A stretch of DNA of 31,592 nt from an uncultured Cellvibrio sp. (GCA_946482345.1 CAMLRJ010000004.1:1-31592), one strand, 5' to 3'; counted from the stretch's first letter, positions 10,069-18,618 are shown. Numbers and translations are program-made. The notes: generated by a model from the sequence alone, not told the origin.

Positions 10069-11121
10069 ATGACTAAGCGTATCGCGATAACCATCCTATC
10101 CTTGCTTGTATTGAGCGCTGAAGCTTATGCCCAGAGCTGCTTGCAGTCACCAACATCGCACAACCTTGTTGTAGGTCGCTTTGGCGATCCTGCGGGCGGT
10201 GGTGACGGTTTGCTCTTCTCTGCTGGCGGGTCTGCGAAGCCCTTGTTTGCCGCTGGGGCGGGGCAGGTGGTTTTCATGGGATCAAAAGGGGAGGCTGGCA
10301 ACGTCATTTCGATCAGGCTGGGAAATGGCGATGTTATTTCCTATGAAAAAGTGGTGGGATTTTCAATTTCCACCAATCCAACAGTAACAGCAGGGCAACA
10401 AATTGGCGTCGCCAGCGGACATGTAAAAGTGACCTATGCCGTAGCTACCAAGGATTTAACCCGCCTGACCTCGTTACAGGAGTTAACTGCGTTACCGGGT
10501 GCATTCAACCCAGGGCAACTGCCTTACGCATTTAATAATGATGTGGGGTACAAAACGGACCCTTCACCCTATTTTTGCCAATCCTTTCCCATCGATGACG
10601 GGCAGCCATCACGCGACGCGATCATCGGTGGCGATACCAAAACACAATTCAATTTGATGATCGCCACCCCTCCAACGGGAGGCGTTTCACTGGGAGCTGG
10701 ACTTGATGCAGCTCAGGTGACAGCAGCGAACATTAAGGTGGCGCTCTCAAATCACGCAGGGAAAACCCAGCTTGAGTTCCTTACCGATACCGATGGATTT
10801 GGAACCTTGCCTACGCCACCGGCAGGCGCGTATGAAAATATGTCTGTCAACGAAATGATGCTCACTGAAGCGGTTCGCCGCTTTCGTGATGCGGAATGGA
10901 ACAACAAATTGACACAGGTATCGAGTCGAGCCCTGTGGGTTGACTATGCGAAGGCAACTGGAGTTTCCAATTTCTTAGATGATGCGATCTACCGGAAAAA
11001 AGAACGCATAGAGGCTTTGCTTGCCGTTTATTCGTCCATGAAGATGAAGGGAATAAAGGCAGAAACCACAGAGGCGCACCAGGGCGCACTCTCTGAAAAA
11101 TCACGCAACGACATTCACTAA
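10069..11121 (+). CDS. Exported protein with degenerate LytM/M23-like domain and shared C-terminal module
   Basis: A 350-residue protein. The ATG at 10069 gives a signal peptide ending AYAQS; upstream in-frame starts lie inside the previous gene. Residues about 30-130 follow the beta-roll pattern of M23/LytM peptidases (FGDPAGGGDGLLF, AAGAGQVVFMG, GNVISIRLGNGD, YEK, V-AGQQIGVASGHV), but the usual HxxxD and HxH zinc ligands are missing, so it is probably a non-catalytic binder. The last ~70 residues (AEWNNKL ... SRALWVDYAK ... ERIEALLAVY) align with the C-terminal module of the two preceding proteins. Degenerate LytM proteins often activate peptidoglycan hydrolases or act as scaffolds; a role in opening or crossing the cell wall is possible. 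Confidence 0.75.
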   Translation: MTKRIAITILSLLVLSAEAYAQSCLQSPTSHNLVVGRFGDPAGGGDGLLFSAGGSAKPLFAAGAGQVVFMGSKGEAGNVISIRLGNGDVISYEKVVGFSISTNPTVTAGQQIGVASGHVKVTYAVATKDLTRLTSLQELTALPGAFNPGQLPYAFNNDVGYKTDPSPYFCQSFPIDDGQPSRDAIIGGDTKTQFNLMIATPPTGGVSLGAGLDAAQVTAANIKVALSNHAGKTQLEFLTDTDGFGTLPTPPAGAYENMSVNEMMLTEAVRRFRDAEWNNKLTQVSSRALWVDYAKATGVSNFLDDAIYRKKERIEALLAVYSSMKMKGIKAETTEAHQGALSEKSRNDIH

Positions 11122-11140
11122 TTTCTCAAGAGGTGCATCT

Positions 11141-12490
11141 ATGAACGAGTACGATGATGACAAGCCCATGCTCTCTGGCATACCTAATTTTGCGCCGAAA
11201 AAAGAGCCTGAAAAAAAACCGGAGCCATTGGCGGCAAGTGACGATGTGTTTGAGGTTTTATCGCCGGAAGAAAATCGTGCGCACACACCAAGAAAGCCAA
11301 TTGATGAATCAAAAATTGTTGATGTAACTGCTATCGACATTACACCCGAAACTCACCAAGGCGCATTGCTGGCCCACGGTAAAGGGCGCAGCCCTGAGAC
11401 AGGTAACGAAAGCTATTTCGTGTTTTACATCGATCAGAAAGGCTATACCCGCCAACTCTGGGATAACAAACTCGAAGGCGTTATGACGACGGCTAATCCT
11501 GGTGCTCAGCAAGACATTATTTTGCATAAAGAGCGTGGCGAATGGCGCTATGAATCGCCTGCCTTGGCAAAAGAGCAGAGCAGCGCGCAGCCAGTCAAAG
11601 ACGATAAGCCTGTGTCGCTCGCTGATATTGCGGACATGGTAAACGAATCAGCTCAACCTAATGGCCGGAAGTTGTCGCCCGCAGAAATCGAGAAGGCGAA
11701 GCAAATTTTGAGTAATGCCGGTGATCGCCTTGGTGAACCGGGTGAAACTCAAACCGTGACCCATCAGAAGATGGAGGCGCGCGGTGGTGGACAAGCCCTT
11801 GGAGAAGGCTTGTCATCCCTGGTGAAGGAAACTGTCAACCTCGGCGGAACGGTGTTAGGGGAGCTTGGCAAAGGCGTTGGCGCTCTTGCTGGATCATTAC
11901 GCAGTAAACCGGGTGAAACCCGCCTTGAAGATGCGGTTGTATTACCTCGCTTGTCTGAATACCGCGTGAATCAGTTGGAGGGTGCCGAGAAAAGCTATTT
12001 GGAGTCAGTTGAGCAGTTTTGGAAAGTTGACAAAGTAGCGGCAGTACGAAAAGAAATTGAAGAGCGCGCAGAAAAGCAGGGTGTTTCCGTTGCGGATGTC
12101 ATGGACAAAATGAAACCTAACGGTGAATTTTCCGATCTGCATAAAAAATTCACGGATGCAGTTCAAGGTTCCCCGCATGCGGCCAATCATCGTAAATCAA
12201 TGGATAAGGCACTCGAAACCTGGACTCGCCAATTTGATCGCAGCCAGGAAGAGTTGTTAAATCCCGATTCACAAAACAATCCCAATGCAGGCCGTGTTGA
12301 TGGCAGTAAAGACAGAATGTTGAATGCTGCCAAAGGTATTCCTGCCGTGGGTAACGAAACGTCGCAGTTTGAAAAACTGAATGAAGCAATCCAGAAAATT
12401 ATGGAAAAGCTCAAAGAGACGCTTAAAGAGTTTATGCAGTCATTCCGTTCTAATAAAGGGCAGTCAAATGATGCACCTGGCCCAGGCTAA
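11141..12490 (+). CDS. Transfer-region protein with polyvalent-protein-type SYFVxL domain
   Basis: A 449-residue soluble protein, acidic and Pro/Glu/Lys-rich at the N-terminus, without signal peptide. Around residues 76-115 it carries a small domain (HGKGRSPETGNESYFVFYID ... LWDNKLEGV) similar to the small domain often attached to relaxases, primases and large polyvalent proteins of plasmids. The middle has a Gly-rich segment (GGTVLGELGKGVGALAGSL, near 245-263), and the rest is helical and highly charged, ending in a Lys/Glu-rich coil. GAGG-type ribosome site before the ATG at 11141. It is the first non-exported protein after the exported block and leads into the polyvalent gene, so a DNA-processing or delivery role is plausible; the exact function is unknown. 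Confidence 0.75.
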   Translation: MNEYDDDKPMLSGIPNFAPKKEPEKKPEPLAASDDVFEVLSPEENRAHTPRKPIDESKIVDVTAIDITPETHQGALLAHGKGRSPETGNESYFVFYIDQKGYTRQLWDNKLEGVMTTANPGAQQDIILHKERGEWRYESPALAKEQSSAQPVKDDKPVSLADIADMVNESAQPNGRKLSPAEIEKAKQILSNAGDRLGEPGETQTVTHQKMEARGGGQALGEGLSSLVKETVNLGGTVLGELGKGVGALAGSLRSKPGETRLEDAVVLPRLSEYRVNQLEGAEKSYLESVEQFWKVDKVAAVRKEIEERAEKQGVSVADVMDKMKPNGEFSDLHKKFTDAVQGSPHAANHRKSMDKALETWTRQFDRSQEELLNPDSQNNPNAGRVDGSKDRMLNAAKGIPAVGNETSQFEKLNEAIQKIMEKLKETLKEFMQSFRSNKGQSNDAPGPG

Positions 12491-12899
12491 CAATAGAAAA
12501 TCCAATCCGAATGCAATGTTTCGATCACCCGCCGAGTATCAGGAGGATATTCGGCAATTAGTTGCTGATCGAGTGCTGCCGGAGTTAAAAAAACATGGTC
12601 TCGCGATAGAAGATTCGTATGTTGAATTCGCCAATGAATTTAATTATCTGAAAGTGTCTATAGCGAGGTCTCGCGACTTTCATCCGCACCAGGTGCTGAT
12701 CGAGTTTGGATTGAACGATGATGAACGAAAGCATCACATAGGCATGTTTTCGGCGTGGTGGGACATCAGTAACCAATCTATCGCGGGAATTGATTGCATT
12801 TTGTTGCGCGGTACTTTTTGCGCAATTACAGCGTTTTGCGCTGAGCTATCGCGATATGAAGATCTCCCGTTTGCAATGTGCGATGGTGAAGATCTTTAA
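12468..12899 (+). CDS. Hypothetical small protein
   Basis: A 143-residue protein (ATG at 12468, or the adjacent ATG at 12471) overlapping the end of the preceding gene by 23 bases, with AAAGGG as ribosome site. No signal peptide or membrane segment. It has an alpha/beta feel, with a conserved-looking YVEFANEFNYLKVSIARS stretch and an FSAWWDISN segment, ending acidic. I do not recognise a family. Its tight packing between the polyvalent-domain protein and the zincin-bearing polyvalent protein suggests it works with one of them, perhaps as an adaptor or immunity-like partner (inference). Confidence 0.7.
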   Translation: MMHLAQANNRKSNPNAMFRSPAEYQEDIRQLVADRVLPELKKHGLAIEDSYVEFANEFNYLKVSIARSRDFHPHQVLIEFGLNDDERKHHIGMFSAWWDISNQSIAGIDCILLRGTFCAITAFCAELSRYEDLPFAMCDGEDL

Positions 12900-12901
12900 T
12901 C

Positions 12902-15900
12902 ATGGTAGATCAAACGAAAATCCAGTGGATTGACCTGTCCCGGTTCGGCGCAGCCCTCAGAATAATTCCAGCAAACAATGCAAGGCCGCAGGCTGTTGCG
13001 TGTCTGGATATTCACGACCAACCCGTTTTTATCAAACAGTTTTCCGCGCAATATCCTGAAGTAGAAAACGTTAAAGAGCGGTGGTTAGAAACTCTGTCTG
13101 ATCTGGGTTTTAATAGCGATTTTATTTGGGCACGGGATGCCGATTATAACGTTGATCCCTGGTTGCGATACTTTGGTTCGCGCGGTGAATTTAAGCTCGG
13201 TGAGTTGAAAAGACTGTGCCCCGAGCTAAATAAGTCGGACTACAAAGCGTTAAATCGTCAAGACGTTTTTATCGAGCCGATTTTAGAGGCAGAAAACGTT
13301 GCTGCATGGACTGAATTCGCCAAAGATGTTTTGGCATATGACGCCGTGGATGTGTACACACCCGTTGTCAGTGAATTTGACCAAGAACCATCGAAAAGTA
13401 AGCTCTTGTTTGAGCATCGCGAAAACGATTATCGGAAAGGATTGTCAGAGCAAAATGCCAAGCGGCGCTTTATTGCAATGACCAATACTATTTCATCGTC
13501 ACTGTCTGAAGCGGGTTATCGTCAGTCTGCGCTTATTGAGTATTACCCGGATCTCGCCAGCGCGAAAAAAGACGGGTATGCAGAGGAACAACTCAAACGA
13601 GTTGATCTACCATTTTCACTTCCTCTTCATGCGACCGATAATCGAAAGATTATCGCCCTTCGCGATTTCCGGCAGATGCCGGAGCTCATGGTGTACCCAC
13701 CATCTGACTACTATTCAGGTAACTTCCAAACCGCTACACCCGGCAAATTTGCTCCTGATGGGTTGATGGTGAATTATTTGCGGGGGCTGACTTGGTTAGA
13801 AGCGACCGCACGGCAAACCATCCAGGAAATTGTCAGGCTGCATGAAGTAGTGCCGGTTGATGTAGACCAGCTAACAAAGACGGCGCTTGGGTTTGCTCGC
13901 GAATGTGATGCGGTGTTGCATAAATCCAGTTATTTTTCATCGTCGTCTCCTGTTCGTGATCTCAATTCTCTTCGTGTGGATGGCGATGCGTATTGGAGCG
14001 AGCTGCGCAAGGTGCAAGACAACGAATTCCGGTTGGTTCCTATTCCGAGCTGGAACGAGGTCCATATCAGCAGCTTTGCAAGGTTGGTGACGTTTACCAC
14101 CGGCGATGATCCACTTAGCGTCGCTACGCCGCTTAAAACGATGATTGAGCACGTTAACGAGCAAATCAAGGTTAGCGCAAGGGAAACGGCAAAGTCAGAG
14201 CTGCATTCATTGGCAGCCCATATCAAAGACGAAACGCCGGATTCCCCGGATTCAAAACTTAAACACGTCGATTCCGGGGAAAAAATTGGCGGTGCTCGGA
14301 AAGACTTTGCACGTCGTGCATTAACGCTCGACGATCTGGAAAGTATGAATTCCGTCGAGCGGGAGTTGTTGGTTGTCAAATCCAACATTTGGCCAGCGCT
14401 TGATTACCCGGCGATGAAAGATGCCGGAGTAAAACCTTATGTGGCGTTTGTCATTAAAAAAATCAAGGACACGTTGGCTACCGGGCCCTATCGGGAGGAT
14501 AGGCGCTATTACGGGTCTGATGATAACGAGACTCAAGTTTCGGATGAAACAAAATACATTCATGCCATTGAGTTAGTTCGAGATAATTTGGCGACTGTAA
14601 AAACCATGCCTGATCTCTACGAGGCCATGAAAAAAATTCATGAAGTTGGAGCGGAAGGCAACAGTAACTCCGTTTACGGAAGTACCCAAACACAGGTGCA
14701 ATGGGGACACAAAGCGTCTGAAATTATTCACCACATGGGTCAATATGGCTACTTGCCAGTCAAGATCCGTGAAAGCGTGGAAAGTAAAATTGGCCGTGAT
14801 CCTGGAACGGATTATTGGGGCTATTTGATTAAAGAAAAGAAACAAAAATCGGAACAGGAAAAAGAGGAAAACGCCGAGAAAGCCGAAACCAATCGGTTGC
14901 TGCACAGGCCGCATTTGGAGCATGTACAGCGCTCTGGTAACGATTGGCGTGGCGGTAAGGACATTACCGCTGACCAGCTCCGCGAGCACTTTGGTTTTCG
15001 CGCAGTTGAGTTTGGTAACTGGCTCCCACAGGATGAACGCGGTGCGGTCCTCAATTATGCGTTTGACAGCTTTTGTGATCTTGCCGAAGCGCTGGATCTC
15101 CCACCCAAGGCGTTGTCATTTGGAAATACATTGGCAATTGCGTTTGGATCGCGTGGAAGCGGCGGGAAATCCGCTGCGCTCGCGCATTTTGAGCCAAGTC
15201 GGTTTGTGATCAATCTAACCAGGTTGAAAGGTGCTGGATCGCTGGCACATGAATGGATTCATGCCTATGACTGGCATGAAGGCCAGAAAAAAGGGTATAC
15301 CACGGAACAAAATGAGGGTAAGCCGAACGCGGTTGGCCGATTGGTTGCTGCTATGAAGCTACGCGATAACACACCCGATGAACTTTGGGAGCGCTCAGAG
15401 CGCAATATCGCTTCGTGTAAATCCAATGTCGTTGGTTGGTTATACGAGCAACCCAAAGAGGTAAAAGAGCGCTTGGGAAGCCGAATGCAAGAGCTCTACG
15501 AGCGCGCTTATATTGTGTTTGCCGAAAAAGCGCGGGAACGGTTGCAAACCATCAAAGACCATCCCCAATTCCTCGACAGTGGCTACTATGCCGACGGTGT
15601 AGTCCCCAGTGACACGAGGGTGATCGAGAGAGAATTTATTCTCGAATCGTTGAGGCGTGAATGTACGCATGAAAAACTGTTTAAAGGGGCCAAGAAGCCT
15701 GTAGAAGGCAATCTGAACTACCTGGTGAATAATCTTTCTGTCCTGGTGACGATAGATGTTAGCCGGGAACTTAACCTGCCGTTCCCCGCCTCTTTTGTGG
15801 GCGGCGTCAATCGCAAGGAAACCGATTTCCTGCGCGACGCAAAAGGGTTTGATCAAACCCGCACCAACCCCTACTGGGCCACGACTATCGAGCTGTTTGC

Positions 15901-16132
15901 GCGTGCTGGGGCCTGTTATGTCCACGATAGACTCACCGCTAAAGAGATCCGTAATGACTACCTGGTGTATGGCGCTGAAGATGGAAGGTCTGTAACTGGA
16001 CTTGAGGGGAGTGTGAACACGTCGGGTGCGGATAGAGAGCGCATTAACCACCAGTTTGACGCGATCATTGATGAATATCGACTGCGTTATTTTAAGGAGA
16101 TAAGCGCAAATGCTTCCCCGGACGTTTCCTGA
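12902..16132 (+). CDS. Large polyvalent protein with LPD1-type zincin metallopeptidase domain
   Basis: A 1076-residue protein. Residues about 688-800 match the large polyvalent-protein-associated domain 1 (LPD1): FGFRAVEFGNW, AFGSRGSGG, FVINLTRLKGAGSLAHEWIHAYDWH. The HEWIH at about 783-787 is a zinc metallopeptidase (HExxH) signature, so the domain could be catalytic. A highly charged Lys/Glu coil precedes it near 640-665. The first ~550 residues are alpha/beta with no motif I can name. Polyvalent proteins of phages and conjugative elements are thought to enter the recipient with the DNA and to act against host defences or process element proteins; that is family knowledge, the substrate here is unknown. 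The gene starts two bases after the preceding stop. Confidence 0.85.
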   Translation: MVDQTKIQWIDLSRFGAALRIIPANNARPQAVACLDIHDQPVFIKQFSAQYPEVENVKERWLETLSDLGFNSDFIWARDADYNVDPWLRYFGSRGEFKLGELKRLCPELNKSDYKALNRQDVFIEPILEAENVAAWTEFAKDVLAYDAVDVYTPVVSEFDQEPSKSKLLFEHRENDYRKGLSEQNAKRRFIAMTNTISSSLSEAGYRQSALIEYYPDLASAKKDGYAEEQLKRVDLPFSLPLHATDNRKIIALRDFRQMPELMVYPPSDYYSGNFQTATPGKFAPDGLMVNYLRGLTWLEATARQTIQEIVRLHEVVPVDVDQLTKTALGFARECDAVLHKSSYFSSSSPVRDLNSLRVDGDAYWSELRKVQDNEFRLVPIPSWNEVHISSFARLVTFTTGDDPLSVATPLKTMIEHVNEQIKVSARETAKSELHSLAAHIKDETPDSPDSKLKHVDSGEKIGGARKDFARRALTLDDLESMNSVERELLVVKSNIWPALDYPAMKDAGVKPYVAFVIKKIKDTLATGPYREDRRYYGSDDNETQVSDETKYIHAIELVRDNLATVKTMPDLYEAMKKIHEVGAEGNSNSVYGSTQTQVQWGHKASEIIHHMGQYGYLPVKIRESVESKIGRDPGTDYWGYLIKEKKQKSEQEKEENAEKAETNRLLHRPHLEHVQRSGNDWRGGKDITADQLREHFGFRAVEFGNWLPQDERGAVLNYAFDSFCDLAEALDLPPKALSFGNTLAIAFGSRGSGGKSAALAHFEPSRFVINLTRLKGAGSLAHEWIHAYDWHEGQKKGYTTEQNEGKPNAVGRLVAAMKLRDNTPDELWERSERNIASCKSNVVGWLYEQPKEVKERLGSRMQELYERAYIVFAEKARERLQTIKDHPQFLDSGYYADGVVPSDTRVIEREFILESLRRECTHEKLFKGAKKPVEGNLNYLVNNLSVLVTIDVSRELNLPFPASFVGGVNRKETDFLRDAKGFDQTRTNPYWATTIELFARAGACYVHDRLTAKEIRNDYLVYGAEDGRSVTGLEGSVNTSGADRERINHQFDAIIDEYRLRYFKEISANASPDVS

Positions 16133-16331
16133 TGCAGCGGAGTTTGTAGCCAGTAATGATGCACTTCCTGGGGAGTCTGATTTTGACTCGCCGGAAGTAA
16201 TCGAGCTAAAGAGAATTTATGCAGAATTCTTTGAGTTGTTGGAATTGCAGCGTGCCAGATATTATGCCGGTAGGGCGCTCAGGTATTCGATTTATGCGAA
16301 TCTAAAAATATCAGGAGATCATCAGTCCTAA
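16110..16331 (+). CDS. Small acidic hypothetical protein
   Basis: A 73-residue acidic protein whose ATG lies inside the end of the polyvalent gene (23-base overlap) and is preceded by a strong AAGGAG ribosome site eleven bases upstream, which supports it as a real, coupled gene. It has a central helical stretch (ELKRIYAEFFELLELQRARYY) and no membrane segment. Unknown family. It is the last plus-strand gene of the left block and its final 21 bases overlap the convergent minus-strand gene. Confidence 0.65.
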   Translation: MLPRTFPDAAEFVASNDALPGESDFDSPEVIELKRIYAEFFELLELQRARYYAGRALRYSIYANLKISGDHQS

Positions 16332-16925
16332 TTGAAGTACGCATTCGGCGTATGCCTCGGCAGAGGCTTGAGCGATCTTTCGTGAGTGAAAGTCGCTGTC
16401 TGTTAAGGATCTTTCTGTGCTCATGTTGAGTAGATGTGTGATTTCTCCAATTACGGATTGCACATCGGATTTTCCAATTCGATGAAAATCAAATATGTTT
16501 TCTGGTGATGGCTCTAAAATTGGTGGACTGGGTAGCAGGCCTCTCAATCGGAGGACGCAGAAACGGTAAGCGTCACCTGAAGACTTAGCAAGATCCCTCG
16601 CAATATCGTCAATCATTAAATTACACTTTATCGAGTCTTTTTTTGCGATCAACGTTTCAAAAGCATCAATGAGATCGATCAGTCGCTTTCTTGCAATGTA
16701 ATCGCCGCTATCAAACGTCAGAAGTGAATTGAAATCGACTTCTGGTCGATCATTTTCTGCTGTGATACTCAGTGATTTCTCTTCACCTGGTGCTAAGTAA
16801 ACAGTTTGCACCAGGTGTCGTTTATCGAGCGGCAACGCTGCACGCATAGTCTCCACCACCATTTCATGGTCGGCACCTACAGGCACGAGTATACCAGCGA
16901 AAATAAAACCTTCTTTATTGATCAT
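16311..16925 (-). CDS. Hypothetical protein, last gene of the minus-strand block
   Basis: A 204-residue soluble protein. The ATG at 16925 has GGAG seven bases upstream and lies within the end of the preceding gene (11-base overlap), so translation is coupled. Composition is mixed, N-terminus beta-like (GFIFAGILVPVGADHEMVVET), the rest helical with several cysteines. I do not recognise a family. It is the distal gene of the row that starts with the ATPase at 21575, and its stop region overlaps the convergent small gene by 21 bases. Confidence 0.75.
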   Translation of the reverse strand: MINKEGFIFAGILVPVGADHEMVVETMRAALPLDKRHLVQTVYLAPGEEKSLSITAENDRPEVDFNSLLTFDSGDYIARKRLIDLIDAFETLIAKKDSIKCNLMIDDIARDLAKSSGDAYRFCVLRLRGLLPSPPILEPSPENIFDFHRIGKSDVQSVIGEITHLLNMSTERSLTDSDFHSRKIAQASAEAYAECVLQLGLMIS

Positions 16926-17220
16926 CTTTGTTCTCCTTTATTTTCGCTGGGGCGTTAGCAAATACAATATCGGGGTCAGCACGTTTGATAAGCTCTGCTG
17001 CGATTTTTTTTGCAGATTTCTGGTATCCGTTTTTTACCGCATCTTCCATAGCCTTCAGCAATAGGCGGGTCGTGAATTTCTGGTAATCCTCTGCGGTGCT
17101 TGCGCGCTTGATTGCAAAATCATCGCGCTCGCGAATCGCTTGCACACGCTGAGTGCTTGTCTTGGCGACACCATCCTTTGGTTTACGTCCACGTTTTTTA
17201 GTATTTGAGCTAGTTGTCAT
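16915..17220 (-). CDS. Small basic protein with AT-hook-like N-terminus
   Basis: A 101-residue basic protein. The N-terminus holds KKRGRKPKDG (about residues 8-17), an AT-hook-like motif that would bind the minor groove of AT-rich DNA. A helical, Lys/Ala-rich remainder follows. The ATG at 17220 forms an ATGA overlap with the stop of the FtsK-gamma gene, so the two are translationally coupled and probably act together on DNA. A start three codons earlier is possible but less likely. DNA binding is inferred from the motif and from its partner; no specific family is recognised. Confidence 0.72.
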   Translation of the reverse strand: MTTSSNTKKRGRKPKDGVAKTSTQRVQAIRERDDFAIKRASTAEDYQKFTTRLLLKAMEDAVKNGYQKSAKKIAAELIKRADPDIVFANAPAKIKENKDDQ

Positions 17221-17438
17221 TGTGCGCATTGCTCGGCGACTAAAATGGTTCGATGGCCTTTGTGATCGGGAGTTGATACAACGCGGTTGCGCTCCATATC
17301 ATCTACAAGGTTTGCTGCACGGTTATATCCAATGCCAAGCTTGCGTTGTAGATGAGCTATGGAGACAGTGCCGTGTGCAATTGCGGCTGATACTGCATCA
17401 GCATAAAGAGTATCGTGTGAATGAATGTCGTTTGTCAT
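17217..17438 (-). CDS. Stand-alone FtsK gamma (winged-helix) domain protein
   Basis: A 73-residue protein that is almost entirely an FtsK gamma domain: LYADAVSAAIAHG, then LQRKLGIGYNRAANLVDDME and a VVSTP...G.R wing. In cellular FtsK this domain sits at the end of the motor, reads polar KOPS sequences and contacts XerD. Here it is separated from any motor, but a HerA/FtsK-type ATPase is encoded further up the same gene row. GAGGG lies eight bases before the ATG at 17438. It may direct the element's own DNA pump or interfere with the host FtsK/XerCD system; both are inferences. It is coupled to the AT-hook-like gene by an ATGA overlap. Confidence 0.85.
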   Translation of the reverse strand: MTNDIHSHDTLYADAVSAAIAHGTVSIAHLQRKLGIGYNRAANLVDDMERNRVVSTPDHKGHRTILVAEQCAQ

Positions 17439-17471
17439 TTATTTATCCCTCGAATTATGCGGTATCGTCTT

Positions 17472-18527
17472 TCATCGATCTGATTCAGCGAGCAAGTTTC
17501 GTTCAATGGGTTGTCCATACATCCAATGCTTGATCGTTTGGATGTGCCCTTTGCGCACGAACTTGCCGAATTTGTATCGGAAGTCGGCGTAGGGTATGGC
17601 GTCTGCGACACGAACAACATAGCCTTCGCGCGAAGACCAATCACTGCTATTCCACAGGGATTTAATAATATCTTCATTGAAGATGCCGTCGAATAAAACA
17701 GGAACTGGGGTTATGTTCATTAAAGAAAACCATTCCAATGTTTCATCCCAGCTCAAACAAAGATTGCGCTCATTCCAGAGTGAGAATCCCATGAAATAAG
17801 TATTCAATGCAGTGTAGTGAATTGAATGCTTTGCAAATAAATTTTCACCGCAAATTCTCCATCCTTCGGGAATATCCGCACTGATACCACTCCAAAATTG
17901 CTTCACCCAATCTCTGCTGGAGTGGCTGCGCCCGTCAACACTTCGTGCGTGCGTGTAGTTGCGATAAAGGGATGTGTTTTCTCCATCCATTTTTTCGGTA
18001 ACAATTACGCGCTGTCCAATGAAAGCATCGAGCGAATTTATTATGCGGTCATCGTCATTCATCCCTTGTGACCAGGGTAGGTGATGCGTGCGAGGATATT
18101 TCACCCACTCAGAAAACAGATGAAGCACTCCACCTTCAGATAAAACCTTTTGAACACTCTCATCAAAAAATAGCTCGCCCTTCAGTCGTTGGCCATTGGC
18201 CAATACTGGATTGCCCCACTTGTCATAAGGCTGGTCGGCGTAAAGATGTGATGGCACTACAATGCGAGTGATTCCACAGGCATCGCGAACGTCCTCAACC
18301 GATATTACTGTTTGTTCACAGAGAATATGGTGCTCACTGCAAACCGATGCACCGTTGTCGAGATAGTATCCTCCGTCAGAAAAAATCCGGCGCTCAATGA
18401 TGTGATGAGCGTCCACGGCGGGCTTGTCACAGAAGACACATTTATGTCCATCGCGACAGAATACAGAATTTCTAAAGTCATCCCTGGTTAACAGGGTGAC
18501 GCATGCAGTCTTTTTTGTGGTTCTCAT
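17472..18527 (-). CDS. HNH-RNA ligase fusion protein
   Basis: A 351-residue two-domain protein. Residues about 24-75 form an HNH/Zn-finger unit: C30xxC33, DAHHI at 39-43, N58 and CxxH at 63-66. Residues about 165-340 are an RNA ligase of the Rnl2-like superfamily: motif I EKMDG (178-182, with K179 as the likely AMP-accepting lysine), GENLF (227-231), FMGFSLWN (245-252), motif IV EGYVVR (301-306) and motif V KFVRKGH (322-328). All nucleotidyl-transfer motifs look intact. The ATG at 18527 is preferred; a longer reading would run through the hairpin leader. The protein could cut and reseal nucleic acid, or repair host RNA broken by defence nucleases (inference). Confidence 0.88.
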   Translation of the reverse strand: MRTTKKTACVTLLTRDDFRNSVFCRDGHKCVFCDKPAVDAHHIIERRIFSDGGYYLDNGASVCSEHHILCEQTVISVEDVRDACGITRIVVPSHLYADQPYDKWGNPVLANGQRLKGELFFDESVQKVLSEGGVLHLFSEWVKYPRTHHLPWSQGMNDDDRIINSLDAFIGQRVIVTEKMDGENTSLYRNYTHARSVDGRSHSSRDWVKQFWSGISADIPEGWRICGENLFAKHSIHYTALNTYFMGFSLWNERNLCLSWDETLEWFSLMNITPVPVLFDGIFNEDIIKSLWNSSDWSSREGYVVRVADAIPYADFRYKFGKFVRKGHIQTIKHWMYGQPIERNLLAESDR

Positions 18528-18557
18528 GATGGTACACCCAATTAACGTTGATGATGC

Positions 18558-18616
18558 GCTTATTTTCGTTACAGAAACGAAAATAAGCAAGCATTAATTG
18601 CGTTACCGTAACGAAA
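18558..18616 (-). promoter_or_regulatory. Hairpin-rich leader/operator of the RNA ligase gene
   Basis: In the 91 bases between the preceding stop (18619) and the ligase start (18527) there is a perfect 13-base-pair hairpin with a 5-base loop (arms 18558-18570 and 18576-18588) and a 13-base perfect palindrome (18601-18613, CGTTACCGTAACG). They share a near-identical 16-base unit on the plus strand (18567-18582 and 18601-18616, 14 of 16 bases equal) spaced 34 bases apart, about three helical turns. This layout fits tandem operators, or a structured 5' leader acting at RNA level. The hairpin lacks a T run, so it is not a classical terminator. Confidence 0.6.
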
Positions 18617-18618
18617 TA

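Noticed and set aside
14242..14281. 9-base inverted repeat TTCCCCGGA/TCCGGGGAA inside the polyvalent gene
   Set aside because: It lies within a linker-like coding region with a 22-base loop and no T run; likely chance or codon-level repetition.
15440..16051. 203-residue minus-strand open frame inside the polyvalent gene
   Set aside because: Antisense to a well-supported coding region with domain motifs; no independent support.
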